Shown here: piece by piece, positions 35,114 through 47,942 of the stretch
Layout of the letters: each line of letters starts with the position of its first letter
How positions within the stretch are numbered: position 1 is the first letter of the stretch
From: Capitulum mitella
Lineage: Eukaryota; Arthropoda; Thecostraca; Pollicipedomorpha; Pollicipedidae
Direction of reading: 5' to 3'
Length of the DNA stretch: 64,000 nucleotides
Assembly: GCA_030062745.1 (NCBI GenBank)
Contig: CP099846.1
Location: 27,053,201-27,117,200, forward strand
Program-made: the position numbers and the translations under genes
Notes under the pieces: generated by a model
The model's database searches: none
What the model was told of the DNA's origin: nothing
The model's input: the letters and a program-made list of their open reading frames with translations, nothing else

Positions 35114-37130
35114 TGCTAGTTGTATCAGATACAGCACAAAGAAACGCCAGTGAAATACGTGGTTTCAGTAGGTATGAATAAAAAACTGCAATAGTAGAGA
35201 TATCCTAACTTACTCTACACAAATTCAGGTTGTGGAATGGAAGGGGAGGGTACATGTACAATGTAATGTCGGTAGTGCGCCCATGCCTGGAACATTCTAC
35301 AACTGGTAAGTCATAACTCATATCACCACTTTCTGTTCTGATTTTTTCTGATGCTAAGTAGGAAGTTATTTATTTGCGATACTGTCGGAGACTTTGTCAC
35401 ACTTTTCTGTCTTTAGTGGCTAAATCCCTTCATTGCAACTGATACTCTCTTTGCTAATCTTTTAATTCTAGCCATAATTGATTTCATATCCAAATCACAT
35501 CAATCTCCCGACTACTTATGACTACCCGAATATAAATGACATCATACTTTTGCAATAATCTGCCCTTTATCCATGTAAAACACACGCCTGAATCCTTTGT
35601 TTCAAATACGAAAAATGCGTGGTCCATGTTAACACGCTTATCTTGGTTCGGTAATCTAACAGACCTGGCCGTTACGAAGTCGAGCCTTGCAATAAAACAA
35701 CGCCACCTGGTGAGCATCAGTAGCGCTATCTGTTGCCCGGCGTCCGAGCTGAGACGCAGTTCAGCACTGGTAGCCGCCGCCGAGCCACGGATCCACCACG
35801 TGCCTTCTCGACGTCGAGCAGCCCTGTCTGCCTCCGAAACCCCGTCTTGCCAGCGCGCGCGAAGTGTCGCCCAAACCTCTCTCCCTCATTCCGGAGCTAC
35901 GATATGGTGCGGACTGGCCACAGGAGATGCAACCAGCACCAAATTAATCCACACATTCGCAAGCTAATCACCGCCCGGAGTCTGTCCTGTCTCACCGACA
36001 GCCTGCTGTATTCTGCCCAACCATTGGGAACGAAATTAATTAAACCAGCTATGTGAAGTCGCTTCTAATATCCGCGTCTGGCAGTGATATATATGCAGCT
36101 CTCTTCCGCTCTCCGCCTCCTTGAGAGCATACCAAGTCGCCTGATTTCCATAATCTGGGCAAAGGGACGGCTAGTTATCTTTTTTTAGAGTCGTGGACGT
36201 CAGATCATCCATCCATCGGATTGGCATGCAGGGGATATTTGAATAAATCTCAGCTCGCATTGGTATGTAATTCATGACCTGGATACTAGAACAGCCCCTG
36301 AAAATGAAGAGATATGACACCGGTGACGCTCAGAATAAACAATAGTTTTAGGTATGTTTTACTATTTTGTTGCTTTTGTTATTTTATTTTTTTGATTCTT
36401 CTAATCCCTTGACTGGCACTGTGGCCCGATTTACGTCATTTCTTTTGCTCCAAGCCTTCGCGTGCCTCGCATGTTGCGTCATTTAAATGCAAGGAAAAAA
36501 CAAACGTCATATGACATGATACCTTGCAGCTTCGCAAAAACCTCAAGCGCGAATATGCAACAAATACTTAATTTTAGGGAACCCATCATATTTCCCTATG
36601 GTGCAAACCAGAAGGTACGGACTTTTCAGAAGATTGTGATTTACATATTACAACATAACTCAAATGGACTACAGCAAGTTAAGACACCGTTTTTCATTTC
36701 ATTTCATTCATTTCGCCGAAATCAGCTCCTAAACGGTTTCCGTTTAGATAAACAAAAGAAATATCTTCGACAGAGGACAAATGGAATCCGCAAAAAAAGC
36801 AAAAAGGCCATGAAAAGTGTAATAAGCTCTTTGCAAAATTAATCAATTATACTAGACGGCAAAAGAGTAGCTGCTTTTAAAACATACGTCCAATTTGTGA
36901 TGTAGATAAAAAGTGCGAAGCAATCATATTTTTCTTCAAGCTTTTTCACGCACGGCTGTCGGCCCACGCTTGTTGTATACCACATTGATCAAATCCGAGG
37001 AGGAACCGCCAGAAAATTTCCACGGCAACAGTGCTGTGAAGCATCTGTGTCGAAATGACGAAGAGAGGGCTGCTTCTCTCGCATAGTCACATAGCCGAGC
37101 ACTGGCACGTACAATTGATTTCCGACCCAG
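35114..37130. other. Gene-free stretch
   Basis: The first 70 bases are the resumed target-site sequence. Open frames at 35536-36056 and 36462-36842 show no recognised motif. Confidence 0.3.
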
Positions 37131-37139
37131 ATCGCCGCG

Positions 37140-37690
37140 GGCTTTGAGCACCGATCCTCGGCCGCTGGCACGGCGCCACATGCAGACGTCTCCCTCTCGC
37201 TGGGTCCTCCTCTCCCTCCCGGCCTGGCCGCCGAGGCCGGCCCAGGCGAACTTGAGAGAGAGCGTCGCAGCCGACGAAGCGGACGGCGAACGGGCGGCGC
37301 CAGCCGGCTGCCGACGGTGCCCGCCGGCCCCCCACCGCCGACCACTCTCCGATCTCTTCCCGCCGCATACCGCCTCGCCCGCTGCGCACCCGGGGAAATG
37401 GCGCGACGAGGAGGCGAAACGCGACGGCCTCCCGCCGACGCCGCCCTGGCGCCGCCCCTGCCGGCGCCCGACGACCGCCGCCTCTGCCGCCGTCGCCGCC
37501 GGCGATCAGTGTTGACCCAAGGCCGGCGAGGAGGCCACGCGCCGCGAGGGCCAGGCTGGGGAGGACGGGCGCGCCGTGACCGTGACCGGGCAGTCGCCGG
37601 TCGGCTGACCGAGCCATACCAGTCTGCAGTCATGAGGTCAGTCATGTCAGTCACGCCCCCTGGCTGTCGTGCTGCTGGTCTCTAAAAGGT
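37140..37690 (+). promoter_or_regulatory. CpG island, candidate promoter of the Ly6 gene
   Basis: About 550 bp of very GC-rich, CpG-dense DNA in AT-rich surroundings, without a TATA box. Its only fitting exon is the ATGAG plus GTCAGT junction at 37632-37636. The long open frames in it on both strands look compositional. Confidence 0.35.
37632..37636 (+). CDS. Possible first coding exon of the Ly6 protein (M-R)
   Basis: ATGAG before GTCAGT. Joined to the exon at 42483 (starting A-TTG) it gives the signal peptide MRLAALCWLLLLGATLVSA, with the phase exactly right. So short an exon can match by chance, so this is a proposal. The intron would be 4.8 kb. Confidence 0.35.
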
Positions 37691-39340
37691 TCCGGCTCTT
37701 CGCTAACCCGCCATTCGCCTTGGGAGGGCTACTTTTGCCTTCCCTTGGGTTTTTCGTAAATAACTTCCGAGCCCGTGAAGACATCAAGTCGAAACTAGGC
37801 GCATTTTTCGCTAAACTGTTAGGACATATTCTGCCAAGTTTGTAGGTGAAGTGGAAGCAAGGTCACAGAGCAACGCCAGGTTAAAGTTGAGCTCTGCGTG
37901 AACCGACCCGTTCAAGCCCCAGCTGGACTGGAATATTCGCTAGAGAGTTGATTATAAAGATAAGGCATCGGATGAAATACAAACGAATCAACAGATATTA
38001 CATCAGTAGCGTCATTTGCACCTTATAACCTGCTGAAGTCAACGTCATTGAACTTTGCCAAGGCCATGGCATTTTTGTTATTTATGTAATCCTATTTACA
38101 TGGCTTATGTACTAATTCGAGGCGCTGATTTGTGTAGCCAAGTCTATTTTACCCTCTAATCGGTGCACAGCACAGTTCCGTGGCATTCGGAACTGTTTTG
38201 TATTTAACAATTGGTCTTGATCTTTAAGCTAGCCTCGACCTTGGCCTGTGACCCAGACGCATTGCTCTTTCTTCTGTCGTTTTTTGCAACACTTTAAAGT
38301 TCTCAAACAATGTCATGCCGTAAATTATGTTTCCGACTTTTGGAATATCCACAGGGGCTTCAAGGATGGAAATATTTGTTTTACTGACTGACCTGTGACG
38401 CCATCCGCGACTTTGGATGGCGTCACAAGACGACGTCATTGAGCACCCAAGAACCATACATTTTCTAAACGCTCTCGTTTAGAGCGATCGTTTGAAATAT
38501 GAAATGTTTCAGTCGGTCCATTAGCTACAAAGTTAGGAGGAGGCAAAAATAGTTCTTCCCGTAGCGGGTGGTTTTGTTCTAAATACGTTGGCCAATTTAC
38601 ATTAGCTGCATCGTAATACTGAGCTGTGTCGAATAAAGCAAGATCACTAGGCTGCATCATCATGACGCAGTCTAATGATCTGTCAGTCTAGTGACGCCGG
38701 ACTCATGATGCCGTAATGAGTCCGGTGAGGAACAGACGCCGGGTTTGGAGACATGCACGAATACGTAAGTTTGGCCCCAGATCGAAATGGTCAGCTGATC
38801 ACAAGGCGGCTGTGCCGATAAGTTGAGCAAGGATCCTTCAAAGGTCTCTGGATAATTGCTTGGGACAAAATTACTCTAGATTCGAAGACACATTGTAACA
38901 GGGTCTGGTAACATTCCCAACAACACGTTCGGCTTAGCATGAGCCCGGATCCAACCGATGGCTACGTCAGCGCGTTCGGATGAATGTGACGGAAAAAATA
39001 TTTGAAAACTTTTGCTATTATTTTAGTTTGGCACTAGATGAAACGATAAATGTTGGGGGTGACCTTCCCCAAAGGAATCCCAAGTTCTCGTCAACGTAAT
39101 GTGACGTGATGTAACCTTAAATCTAACTCACGAAAAATCTGGTCGGGAAACATTTACTAAAAAACGTAAACATCAACGAAAATGCAGGCAAAACATTTGC
39201 TGATCCAATTCACTCCCAGCCGGAAATCAAACACGGATATCGTAGTCAAACTGAAAACATTTCACTGCTGCGCTACGTGCGTATGTCGTTTAGTGTACCC
39301 CGTAATAAGTGGTTATCAAATAGGTATAAAGAATCTTCCA
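37691..39340. other. Gene-free stretch (probable Ly6 intron 1)
   Basis: Noncoding. Short inverted motifs such as CTCATGATGCCGTAATGAGTCC near 38701 form small stem-loops. No exon recognised. Confidence 0.3.
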
Positions 39341-39345
39341 TAACT

Positions 39346-40230
39346 TAACCCGACGCCGCCTGGTGTGTTTTTACATCCACTGCCACCTGGGGGCGTCATA
39401 GAGAGCACACCCTTGTCATCTCAGGCAAGGGCGTGCTCAGATCTAATCGTCGGATCTGAACCGGTCTACCTCCAGTCGATAGCCCTGACTTTTCAGATTC
39501 GGTGGAAATCTTAAATGCTTCAAGTGCAGAAGCGGAAGGACATCTCGTGATAATTAAATCGTCTCGGTCTGCTCCTTATCGGGTAAAGGTCAAGCCGGGT
39601 CAGGACAGATAGTCATTTTTCGTTTTCTGACGAGGAACAATAATTGCTGTCTGTTGCTTTTGAATAACTTTCCACAGACAATGTTGTATTTCATTTCGTT
39701 TTGACATCAGCCTATGATCTGACCTGACATGATCTCACGTTGCATTAGGTGAACCTTGCTATGAGGCGCATGTGGGTTTGCTTATCTGGCTTGGACGATG
39801 GGAAATGTCAGCGGCAACCATTTTTATAACCTACAATGCCAATGTCCAATTGCCATTATGCATGTGGCTTAACATGACCTCTAACACTGACCTGTGACGG
39901 TTGTATGTCCTTTTGAGAACCGTATCCCTTGCAAATCCAAATAGTGCATGCATTATATTCCCGAATATTATAAAAAAAACAAAGCATATTCGTGTCACCG
40001 AGTGCAAATTATGCATGCTAGGGCTCACTTATAACGTCATATCTCCATGATCTGGCTTAACATCGAAGTGATTCTTATGTCAAAATATTGAAATTGATTG
40101 ATAAACATGCATTGAAAGTTTGGTTGTGCTGGCTCGGACTGCTCAGAAGTCTACCACGAAAAGCCGAGGGGCTACCCTATTTGGCACCCCCGCCGATGCC
40201 TGGTTGACCAATCTAAGAAAGAGACATTTA
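39346..40230 (-). repeat. Dispersed repeat R2, inverted copy
   Basis: Matches 50570-51290 in inverse orientation over about 700 bp, with shared blocks such as AAAAGGACATACAACCGT, AGCAAGGTTCACC, ACAACATTGTCTGTGGAA and TTATTGTTCCTCG. On the minus strand it starts with a GGGGGTGCC hairpin and CCTCGGCTTTTC and reaches CGGGTTAA at 39346. That places it among the TTAA-type elements. Confidence 0.65.
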
Positions 40231-42482
40231 CAAAAGGATTATGTTTCGAGCAGGTGCTTTAGACATGCGCAGTCAGTTAAACGTTCCTGTAACTATGTCT
40301 TTGATATGTTCTAAGGTCTTATGGACTGAATCGCACTTGTTATATTACCTTATGCAACTTTTAAAACGTCATAAATTTCGCAGGCCAATTGAGTGCGTAA
40401 CAGAGCAGAAGCCAGACAAGAACTACCGGTCGCCAGGCACCAATCAAAAGGGAGAGGAGGCCAGCGGGATCATTGGCTCCTCTGAAACGTGCGAAAATAA
40501 ACAAACGACTACAAGAGATCTAAAGGCAGTAACAATGAAACGAAAAAAAACAGAGCCCCACGATTTGTATAGCAATCCCCCTCCTAGCCATGATCATCTC
40601 CGGATTTCTGGATCTCTATGGGTCACAAACCACAGACGAGTTCAGACACCACAAAATGTGAGTTCTGACCGATGATTATCCAATCTCTGTTTGAGCCTTT
40701 GACCAGCACCGGTAGCCAGGTGCAGCTGATCGCAGTTTCTTCAGACAAGCAGAAAATGCACGAAACTTTTATAACACGAGTTGACTGACTGGAATTTCAA
40801 GCATTTGTTCCATTAGATCGCGTTTTCTATGCATAGTTACTTAATTTTGTGGCTGAAATACGCCATTTCATCCAAAACATCGTGGAGTCAGTATCTTTAA
40901 TTTGTGAGTTTCAAGCCTAGTTGCGCGTATCCCATTTTGGACCTTGGCATATCATTCCAGCCTAGAAGGTCGCCAGATGACCGCCGACCGCAATATTTTC
41001 CTCCCATGTGTTGCGTGTTTTTCAGGTTTGCGGCCCGTAAAAATCTCAATGTTTATTTTAAAAAAAATCTTTATGTGTTGGTAAAATCCCATGACAGTCA
41101 GTAAAGTATGAGGAAGTGGCAACATTTCTGACTAATTCGCGAAATCGGTGAATACTTCTCGTTTTTTTGTGATTTAGGACACTTTAATGGATTTGTGTTT
41201 CTTTTCCTTCATTTCACTGAGTTGCAACATGAGGGCCAAGCAACCCTTTGGACTGGTGTGTAACTGGCTTTGAGAAGTTCTACCCAGTTTATCAATCATA
41301 GTACGTGAAACCCTGGAAGCGGAGTTCTGTTTGTCAAGCATATCATGTAGTCTTGTTATGTTGCAGCTCTCGTCCCAGGAAATCCAATTCCGAGAGGGAA
41401 ATGGTCTATCTCAGAGCGCCTGTTATGAACAAACAGCTCTTGTTCGGTATCAGTATCAGAATAAAGACGGCTCTCAGTGTTCTTTTGTGGGCGCTTTTTC
41501 TGCTCTCTTCCAGTGTAGTAGAATGCCATGTGTTCGTTATTCGCAGTTGGATGTTTATTATGGCTACGAATTCGTGACTTGACGACGGTCCTTTTAAATC
41601 TGGCGGGTCGTCACTATCGTCACTGTATATATGTGGATATGACAAAAATGGATGCAATGAAGCTTTTCAAATCTGGTTAGTTTTCTGGTTCTGGTTTCTG
41701 AGAAGATTATCTGTCTTGTTTGTACGCAGTGACGCATAGGTACGTCCAGCGCTGCTCGACAGAGGTTAGAATAACCCACCAAATGCGATTCAAAACATAT
41801 TTTCGATCTCATCAATCGTCATGGCGCAAAACCCACTTGTCTCTTGTGATAACATTCATTCATTCAAGTGGGAAATAAATCGCCATGTGAAAATCTTCTG
41901 CAAGTTATATATGCACGTTGATGTTTCATAAATGATCGAACCTTATAATGTACATGTTTTGATTATGTTTTATGCGTGTGGAAACGAAAGGGATGGTCGG
42001 AAAGACGTTAGCTGGTCGAACGTGAGTTACAGGAGTTCAGAGCCCACTCGGCAGAAAAATTGTTGGACAATTTTCTGTTGTTATATGGACACCTTTTAAC
42101 TTCAATTTTGACCAAAACAATTAGGGGTTTGACATCCGTTTCTAACCATGTGGCTCCGAGTATCTTAGACATCGTAAAAAGGAAATGTCCAGCACAGTTT
42201 TTGTTACTCGTGCAAATCTAGCCACGAGATTTGCTCTACTTCCGACAAGCCATGAGGCCCTGTGGCAACGCTGCAACTGATGTCACCACGGCAAAGCCTC
42301 TGAAACATTCCAGACCACTTCAGCCCATCCGTCATCACGTACCTCCAATCATTTATCAACATGGGGGAAATGCAACACGGCTCACTTCTGGGAACGACGA
42401 GACGGGTATTTCAGAGGATGATGAATGTTTCACCCGGTCGGAGGGCTCCTTATTAAAGCCCGCGCCGCCTGCCTGGTTTCAG
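40231..42482. other. Gene-free stretch (probable Ly6 intron 1)
   Basis: A frame starting at 41427 encodes a hydrophobic signal-like peptide (TALSVLLWALFLLSSSVV), but it lacks paired splice sites and a homologue I know. Otherwise nothing is seen. Confidence 0.3.
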
Positions 42483-42621
42483 ATTGGCTGCGCTCTGCTG
42501 GCTGCTGCTCCTCGGCGCGACCCTGGTCTCCGCCCTCAAGTGCATCCGCTGCAAGAACTGCGCCGCCAAATACGAGGAGAGCCAGTCGGTGCGGTGCGGC
42601 GCCGAGTTCGACACGTGCCAG
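42483..42621 (+). CDS. Ly6 domain protein: signal peptide and first half of the domain
   Basis: The acceptor TGCCTGGTTTCAG is followed by A-TTG. The exon encodes the hydrophobic LAALCWLLLLGATLVSA and then LKCIRCKNCAAKYEESQSV, RCG and FDTCQ, ending before GTACTTGG in phase 0. The LKCxxC start right after the signal peptide is the signature of Ly6/uPAR (three-finger) proteins. Together with exons at 43383 and 44268 it gives ten cysteines and a total of about 115 residues, normal for the family. Ly6 proteins are extracellular, usually GPI-anchored, and act in septate-junction formation, channel modulation or signalling. I cannot say which subfamily this is. Confidence 0.75.
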
Positions 42622-43382
42622 GTACTTGGCCGAGCGGAGACGAACGACGCTCAACGATGCGTCTCCGTCGCCCCTCCGAACGCGTCGATGACGACGCGCG
42701 CGACGGCGAGACGCGACGACAACGATCCGCATCGCGACGGCGGTCCATTACCCAATAGTTCCGCTGCCGCGTCCAGGAGGGACGGCAGGCACCATGGCGC
42801 CGGTCCAGTTTCCTAACGACCGCCGCGCCACTTCTCGCCCGATACTCAGGTGCCCCTCCCCCGTCTGTCGCTCCGGGACCGCCGCGGGCCCCGAGCGGCC
42901 GGCGCGGGGCCTCGGGAGGCCCCGGAGACCCGGCGGCCGCGCGATCAATCGCGGGCCGCGACACGCGCAGGGGCGGCCGGCCGGGCCTGATGAGCCAGCT
43001 TCCGTGAATGGCCCGCGGATAAGAGGCTGTCGTCGGCCGCATCAGATACGTGTAATGGAGGGCGCTCGCAGGGCTCCATAGATCACGGCCGGCCGGCCCG
43101 CGCCCTGCGACAGGGCGCCGACGCATGGTGGCCCGGCCCGGGAGGGGGCGGCGGCGGCGGAGGCGGCCTAACGACTCTCCCGGCGGTCTCACGGGATCGC
43201 CGGCTGCGCTGATGACCGCTTTTTGCGCCCGCTCCAGCTGCTGGTATACGGAAGTGGATGATAACCGGTGGGTTTCGGAACGCCCGCAAAAAAGGCAACT
43301 GATGACTGTTTTGGGGCGAACGTGCCTGTGTCGCGCCAGTCTCTTCCAGGCTGATAAACGGACCGTTCGCCTCTGCTTTCAG

Positions 43383-43446
43383 CGGCTGCGGATAAAGAAC
43401 GGACAAATGGACAGGGACTGCGGGAAATCGTCCGACTGTGGCAGCA
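43383..43446 (+). CDS. Ly6 domain protein: middle exon
   Basis: The acceptor CCTCTGCTTTCAG and donor GTAAGATG frame 64 nt encoding RLRIKNGQMDRDCGKSSDCGS. Phase 0 in and phase 1 out fit both neighbours. An NGxxxRxCG stretch with two cysteines is what the third finger of Ly6 proteins carries at this point. Intron 42622-43382 is itself very GC-rich. Confidence 0.65.
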
Positions 43447-44267
43447 GTAAGATGCGAGCAAATGATTTTCTTTGTCCTGCTACTCCCGCCCTCGCAGTTG
43501 CCTCTCTCTTTCCTGCTGATAATGAAAGGATCCCGCTTTTACGAGCTTCGCATTTTCATGGCTATGGGATGTAAGAAAAAGTGAAATCCATGTTAAGACG
43601 AAATGCAGCGAAAACAGCATACGTGAAACTACGAAATTAGCATTCGTTTCGGATAAAATGGTTTCATAGAAGAAGGAACTTGAAGCATTTTTAGAGGTAG
43701 TTTCCTAGCTTCCGGTAGTTTGACATCAGTACTGTCACTTAGCTACGGAAGTCGGCCTTTTCTGAAAACTTTATCTGAAATTTTTCCAGCGCAAGCTTGT
43801 GAACTTTGCTGGAAGTAGCAGGTGTATTTAATGGAGACTCGTGAACGGATTCATGGAAAAAAGCCCTTTAATTCTTATAAGCGGCACACACTATGCAATA
43901 TCTGCCACTTCACGACTCACAAGCGGCATATGTAAAATAACTTATGAACTCCAAAATTTAAACGGTCTTTCGCACTTCATCAGTCAATATAACCACCCAA
44001 GGAAAATGATTTAAAAGTACGACTTACAGTGTTTCTGGCTCGTTTGCATATTTGACAGTTTTTCATTCTCGTGGATTTGCAAGACAATTTCGTAGGAGAT
44101 GCCCAATGCCCTTCACTGGTGCATGAGTTTGAACATTACGCCCCACATCGTTTTCCCTCAATCGTGATGCCGACACTTTCACACCCAGGAATGACGTCGT
44201 GCTCTTACAAAATACCGTGCACGACACATACCGCTTCACCTGACGGACCGCTTCCCTGGTGTTGCAG

Positions 44268-44407
44268 AGACGCTGCTGCACTACGAGCAGGTGGACTGCT
44301 GCGAGGGCAACAACTGCAACGGCGCCAGCTCGCTCTCGCGGCTGGGCGGCGCCGGCCTGCTCGCCGCGCCAGCCCTCCTGCTCGCGCGTCACCTGGCGCC
44401 GTTCTAG
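44268..44407 (+). CDS. Ly6 domain protein: last exon with CC-x4-CN and GPI tail
   Basis: After TGGTGTTGCAG the exon completes a Lys codon and encodes TLLHYEQVDCCEGNNCNGAS, the closing CC-EGNN-CN motif of the Ly6 fold. A hydrophobic C-terminus follows (GGAGLLAAPALLLARHLAPF then TAG). The small residues after CN (GASS) are a suitable omega site for GPI attachment. No canonical AATAAA was found close downstream. Confidence 0.75.
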
Positions 44408-45590
44408 TCGCCTGCGCCGGTTTCGCCGCGGCGGCGATCCCCGGCGCATCGACCGGCGCCCGTCGAAATCGGCCCCGCGCGCGGAACTTTGCGCCAAGCT
44501 GAAGCTCTCGCGGTGGCGGCGATGAAGAGCGGGCGCTCTGGCGGAAATTGGGTCGGATGTGGTCGGCTGCGTCTGATTCCGGCGCGTAATTAGGACGGAG
44601 AACGAGGTCACGAGGATTGCTGCTGTTCTGTGAGAGGAGTTCTTGTACTTGCCGTGGTCGAGTGTTTAGGTCGTGTGCCAGGCGGCGCAATGTCGATGCG
44701 CTCGCCGTATTTGCGCGGTGTTCTCGGACGTCAAGCTTGCTACGCAAGAACGGTGAGACCGAGGAGTCACTGCAAACGTTTTTGTTTGGTGGGCGTTCAA
44801 AGCACAGTCGCCTCATGTTCCTTCTCACTTGCGCTTTTGCATAGCTGAGAGAAGCTAGTGGCAGGTGCTGGTGACATCTGAATTGCTGACCATTGCGCGC
44901 AACATTCTTTGTTGTGCACTCGTGGGCACAATCTTGCCCGTTGCGAAAGCGCGTTCGACTGAAATGATAAAAAGCAGAAGGCGAGCCGGTAGCCACAAAA
45001 AGAGCATAGCCGGGCAAAGGCTGACATGTTGGGCAACAGCTAAACATGCGAGGTAAAGAGTTTCCCTTATAAGCCCTGCCACACAATGAAGTGGGAGGTA
45101 GAAGGCCTCTGTCTAGGACAGCACGCCTGAGTTATTTGCGAATTTCGGAACTGCGTCTTTTTGGATGGAAGCTATGTTGCCCTGACGGTGTGTACGGGGT
45201 CTGGTGATTATTGTTAACTACAGACAAGAAAAAACTTAGGTTAACCAGCTTTGTGGCCTTCCATACTTTAGTGAAGGATTGTATCCACTGAGACACCGAA
45301 ATTGTTTCTTCAGTTGCTTTCAGGCTTTCAAAGCCACATTTCATTTACGCGAAAGCCATTTCTTGGATAATGTGATAGCTTATCCTTTGTGTGTTTCATT
45401 AACGCTGTGCATTTGTACTTATCGTCTCTATTATGAACGTTTTATTTTCCATCTATAAACTCGTTTAAGCCAGTTAAGCGTATCTGAGACTTTCCTATGC
45501 AAATTGATCGTTTTGCATTGCTTATTTTGTTTCTAGACAGAAACAAACTCAATTTCTAGAGCTCTCGGGCAACAGAACGTTTCACGCCAC
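44408..45590. other. Gene-free stretch, includes the probable Ly6 3' UTR
   Basis: GC-rich up to about 44600, then AT-rich. Long minus-strand frames at 44063-45086 are antisense to the Ly6 exon or compositional. Confidence 0.35.
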
Positions 45591-45594
45591 GGAA

Positions 45595-46060
45595 CGAGAA
45601 AATGAACGGGTCCGGGGAAAGGAAAATGTGGCGGGGATTGGGAGAAGAAACCGAAACAGTAAACGGGACAAGGGACCTTGAAATGGAGCCACAGCACGGA
45701 ACCAGTGCAGGGGACCGAGATGAAGATAGGGGACCGGATAAAGAAACGACGATCAGGGGTACGGAACGAGGGTTAGGGGTCGGGAGAGGGACCCTCACAA
45801 GGAGCCTGAACAAGAAAGCAAAGGCGGGTTAGAGGGACGACAAGGGACTGGGGATAAGGGAAGGGTGGCCCGGCAGAGGACCATCAAAATTAGAACGGGA
45901 CTGGGAACCAAGACTGAGGACCAGGACAAAGGACTGGGACAGGAAAACGGGGCAGGGAAATGCCCATTAAAACCTGGACGAGAAGGAAGATGGTAATAAA
46001 AGCAAGACTGGCAAAGGGACGAAAACAGAAGCATTAAGGGGACAGGGACAGGGACGGGAA
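45595..46060. repeat. Purine-rich degenerate GGGAC tract
   Basis: About 465 bp in which the plus strand is overwhelmingly A and G, built of loosely repeated GGGAC / AGGGACNGGGA motifs (for example GGGACAGGGACAGGGACGGG near 46040). Frames across it are not coding. Such tracts can form triplex DNA. Confidence 0.6.
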
Positions 46061-46189
46061 CGGGGATGGGCAGCGATCACATTCACAATGCGCATCGTGT
46101 AAACTGGACAATCATGTCGCTTGTAAAAGTCAAGGGAGCCCAAAGCTCATAAATCACGGACAACCATACGCTCCGCTGCCAGCAGCCTT

Positions 46190-46640
46190 CCAATGAATCA
46201 CCGCCGCGGTTCGCAACGTCACACTGCACTTCAAGGACCTCTCGTGCCCGGACCCGTCGCGCTGTCTGTTGACGACCACCGACAGTCGATCGTGGACGCC
46301 GCCGACAGCGGGGCCCCGCCCGCAACAAACGGTTCGCTGCGTCAGTTTCCGGCCGGCTCCGTCATGGCGGGCCAGATAAGACCGGCCGCCGCGGTCGGCC
46401 GACCCTGTGCGGCGGAGCGGCTCGCGGACACTCGCCGCTCTCGCGCGAGAGCTGATGGCGGCGGCCCCCCGCGTCGCGGCCGCTGCGCATGACAGCCGTC
46501 TGCGGCTGCTGACGGCGGCGCTCCTCCCGATCCGTCTGATCTCCCTGTATCGATCAGTTCCGCTCTCTTTCAGTGCGCCCTCCTCTGCCGCCGGAGCTGA
46601 CCGATCTTGTTTTCCACGGCACTGGTTCACGTGGTGCTGC
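46190..46640. other. CpG-rich island, no supported gene
   Basis: GC- and CpG-rich with long frames on both strands and no recognisable domain. Possibly a promoter. Confidence 0.3.
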
Positions 46641-47942
46641 GGGGAGCTGGATTTCGGACTAGGTGGGAGGGCGGTTTTTCAATTTCGACACGGCGAATCC
46701 CGATGTTTCCAATGGCAAACGACTGTCTGATGGTAGGTTTCATCTGTGAGAAGACGTCTGAGATCGTGTGAAAAGTTCTGAACAGTTTGACTGTACCCTG
46801 CTTCTGGCAGCGCAGATTCATGCGTTGCCCGTAATACAGTCTGCCAGTTGACGCGAGCTAGCATTTCCCTCACAGCCACTGTGCGCCGTTCATCTACAAC
46901 GCATCTTTTGAATGCACGGAGAGGAGGCCATAAGCCACTTTTTCCCTTACAACGGCAAAACGTTCCTGACATGCCTCTTTCTAACGACACGCGTGCTTTA
47001 ACTTACGCTTACGCTTACGCGTCTTAACGACGGCGCCGCAGTGAACGCATACCCGCAGCGAGGTGCCAAAGTGGCCAAACCAGTGCTGCGCCGGGCTCAT
47101 CTCTGGCCTGTGAATGTCATCTCGGCTGGCTGTTCACCGTGATTTGACCTGGCGTCAACGGCCGGGACGGAGTTCAGAACAGTGTCACGTGGACAAGCGG
47201 AACGTGAAAGGTCGCGCGACGCCTCCGGTCCTCAGCTTCAACTCATTAGCTTTAAATGTCAGGAAACTTACGGAGGTCAGAGCTAATCTCAGATAGGCCT
47301 TGCCTTCAAAGGCACTTCATAAGATTCGAGTTCAACTCTGAATGGTCGCATTCCGTGAGGTTCATAGTCCTGCGTCCGGTGCAGAAGTGGCAAGGAAAAT
47401 GACGTGAATTAACTCGACTTCGTGAACACTACCAATTTCCAAATGGTTACGCAACGCTGGAACGATGTTGGGTAGCAGGAATACAAACGAAGGTCCGTCT
47501 GATTTCGCAACAGAGGGGAACTAACGCACATGAACTGGACTGTGTTCAGACGCTGCTACAAATCACTGTCGAAGAAAGATATAAAGAAGGCTGTTTTCAT
47601 GATCAAGTCAAAAGCTCGGAAGCCGATAAAGACCATTTTCGACTTAAACGAGTAGCAGATGATGCCTTGATACGAAGTACCAAAGGAAACAACACGACCA
47701 TCCAACACTGACACCGCCACCGACCGGTACAACCGGCCAGTCGTCCCTCCCGCAGCACCTCGTCGCATGAGAGGGGACGGCGGGACCGAGCCCACTGGCA
47801 CCGTCTCAGAGAGCCGGGTCCCAGCGATCACTCTCCGTATTCGACGCCGGCCGATCGCAGACTGAGTCATCGGAGACGACGGCCGAGTTTTCCGAACCGG
47901 ACGCCGGTCAGCGATCAATCTCCGCGCGAAGGAGCGAACCGC
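46641..47942. other. Gene-free stretch
   Basis: A short CTTACG tandem (near 47004-47019) is the only structure noted. It becomes GC-rich from about 47700 towards the minisatellite. Confidence 0.3.

Noticed and set aside
37087-37654. Open frames of 176 and 221 codons on the minus strand
   Set aside because: Arg/Pro/Gly/Ala-rich translation of a CpG island on both strands, with no domain.
41305-41582. Short frames with a signal-like hydrophobic stretch or several cysteines
   Set aside because: Two overlapping frames compete, no partner exons fit, and no family is recognised.
44063-45086. Minus-strand frames of 182 and 293 codons
   Set aside because: Antisense to the Ly6 last exon and its GC-rich 3' region.
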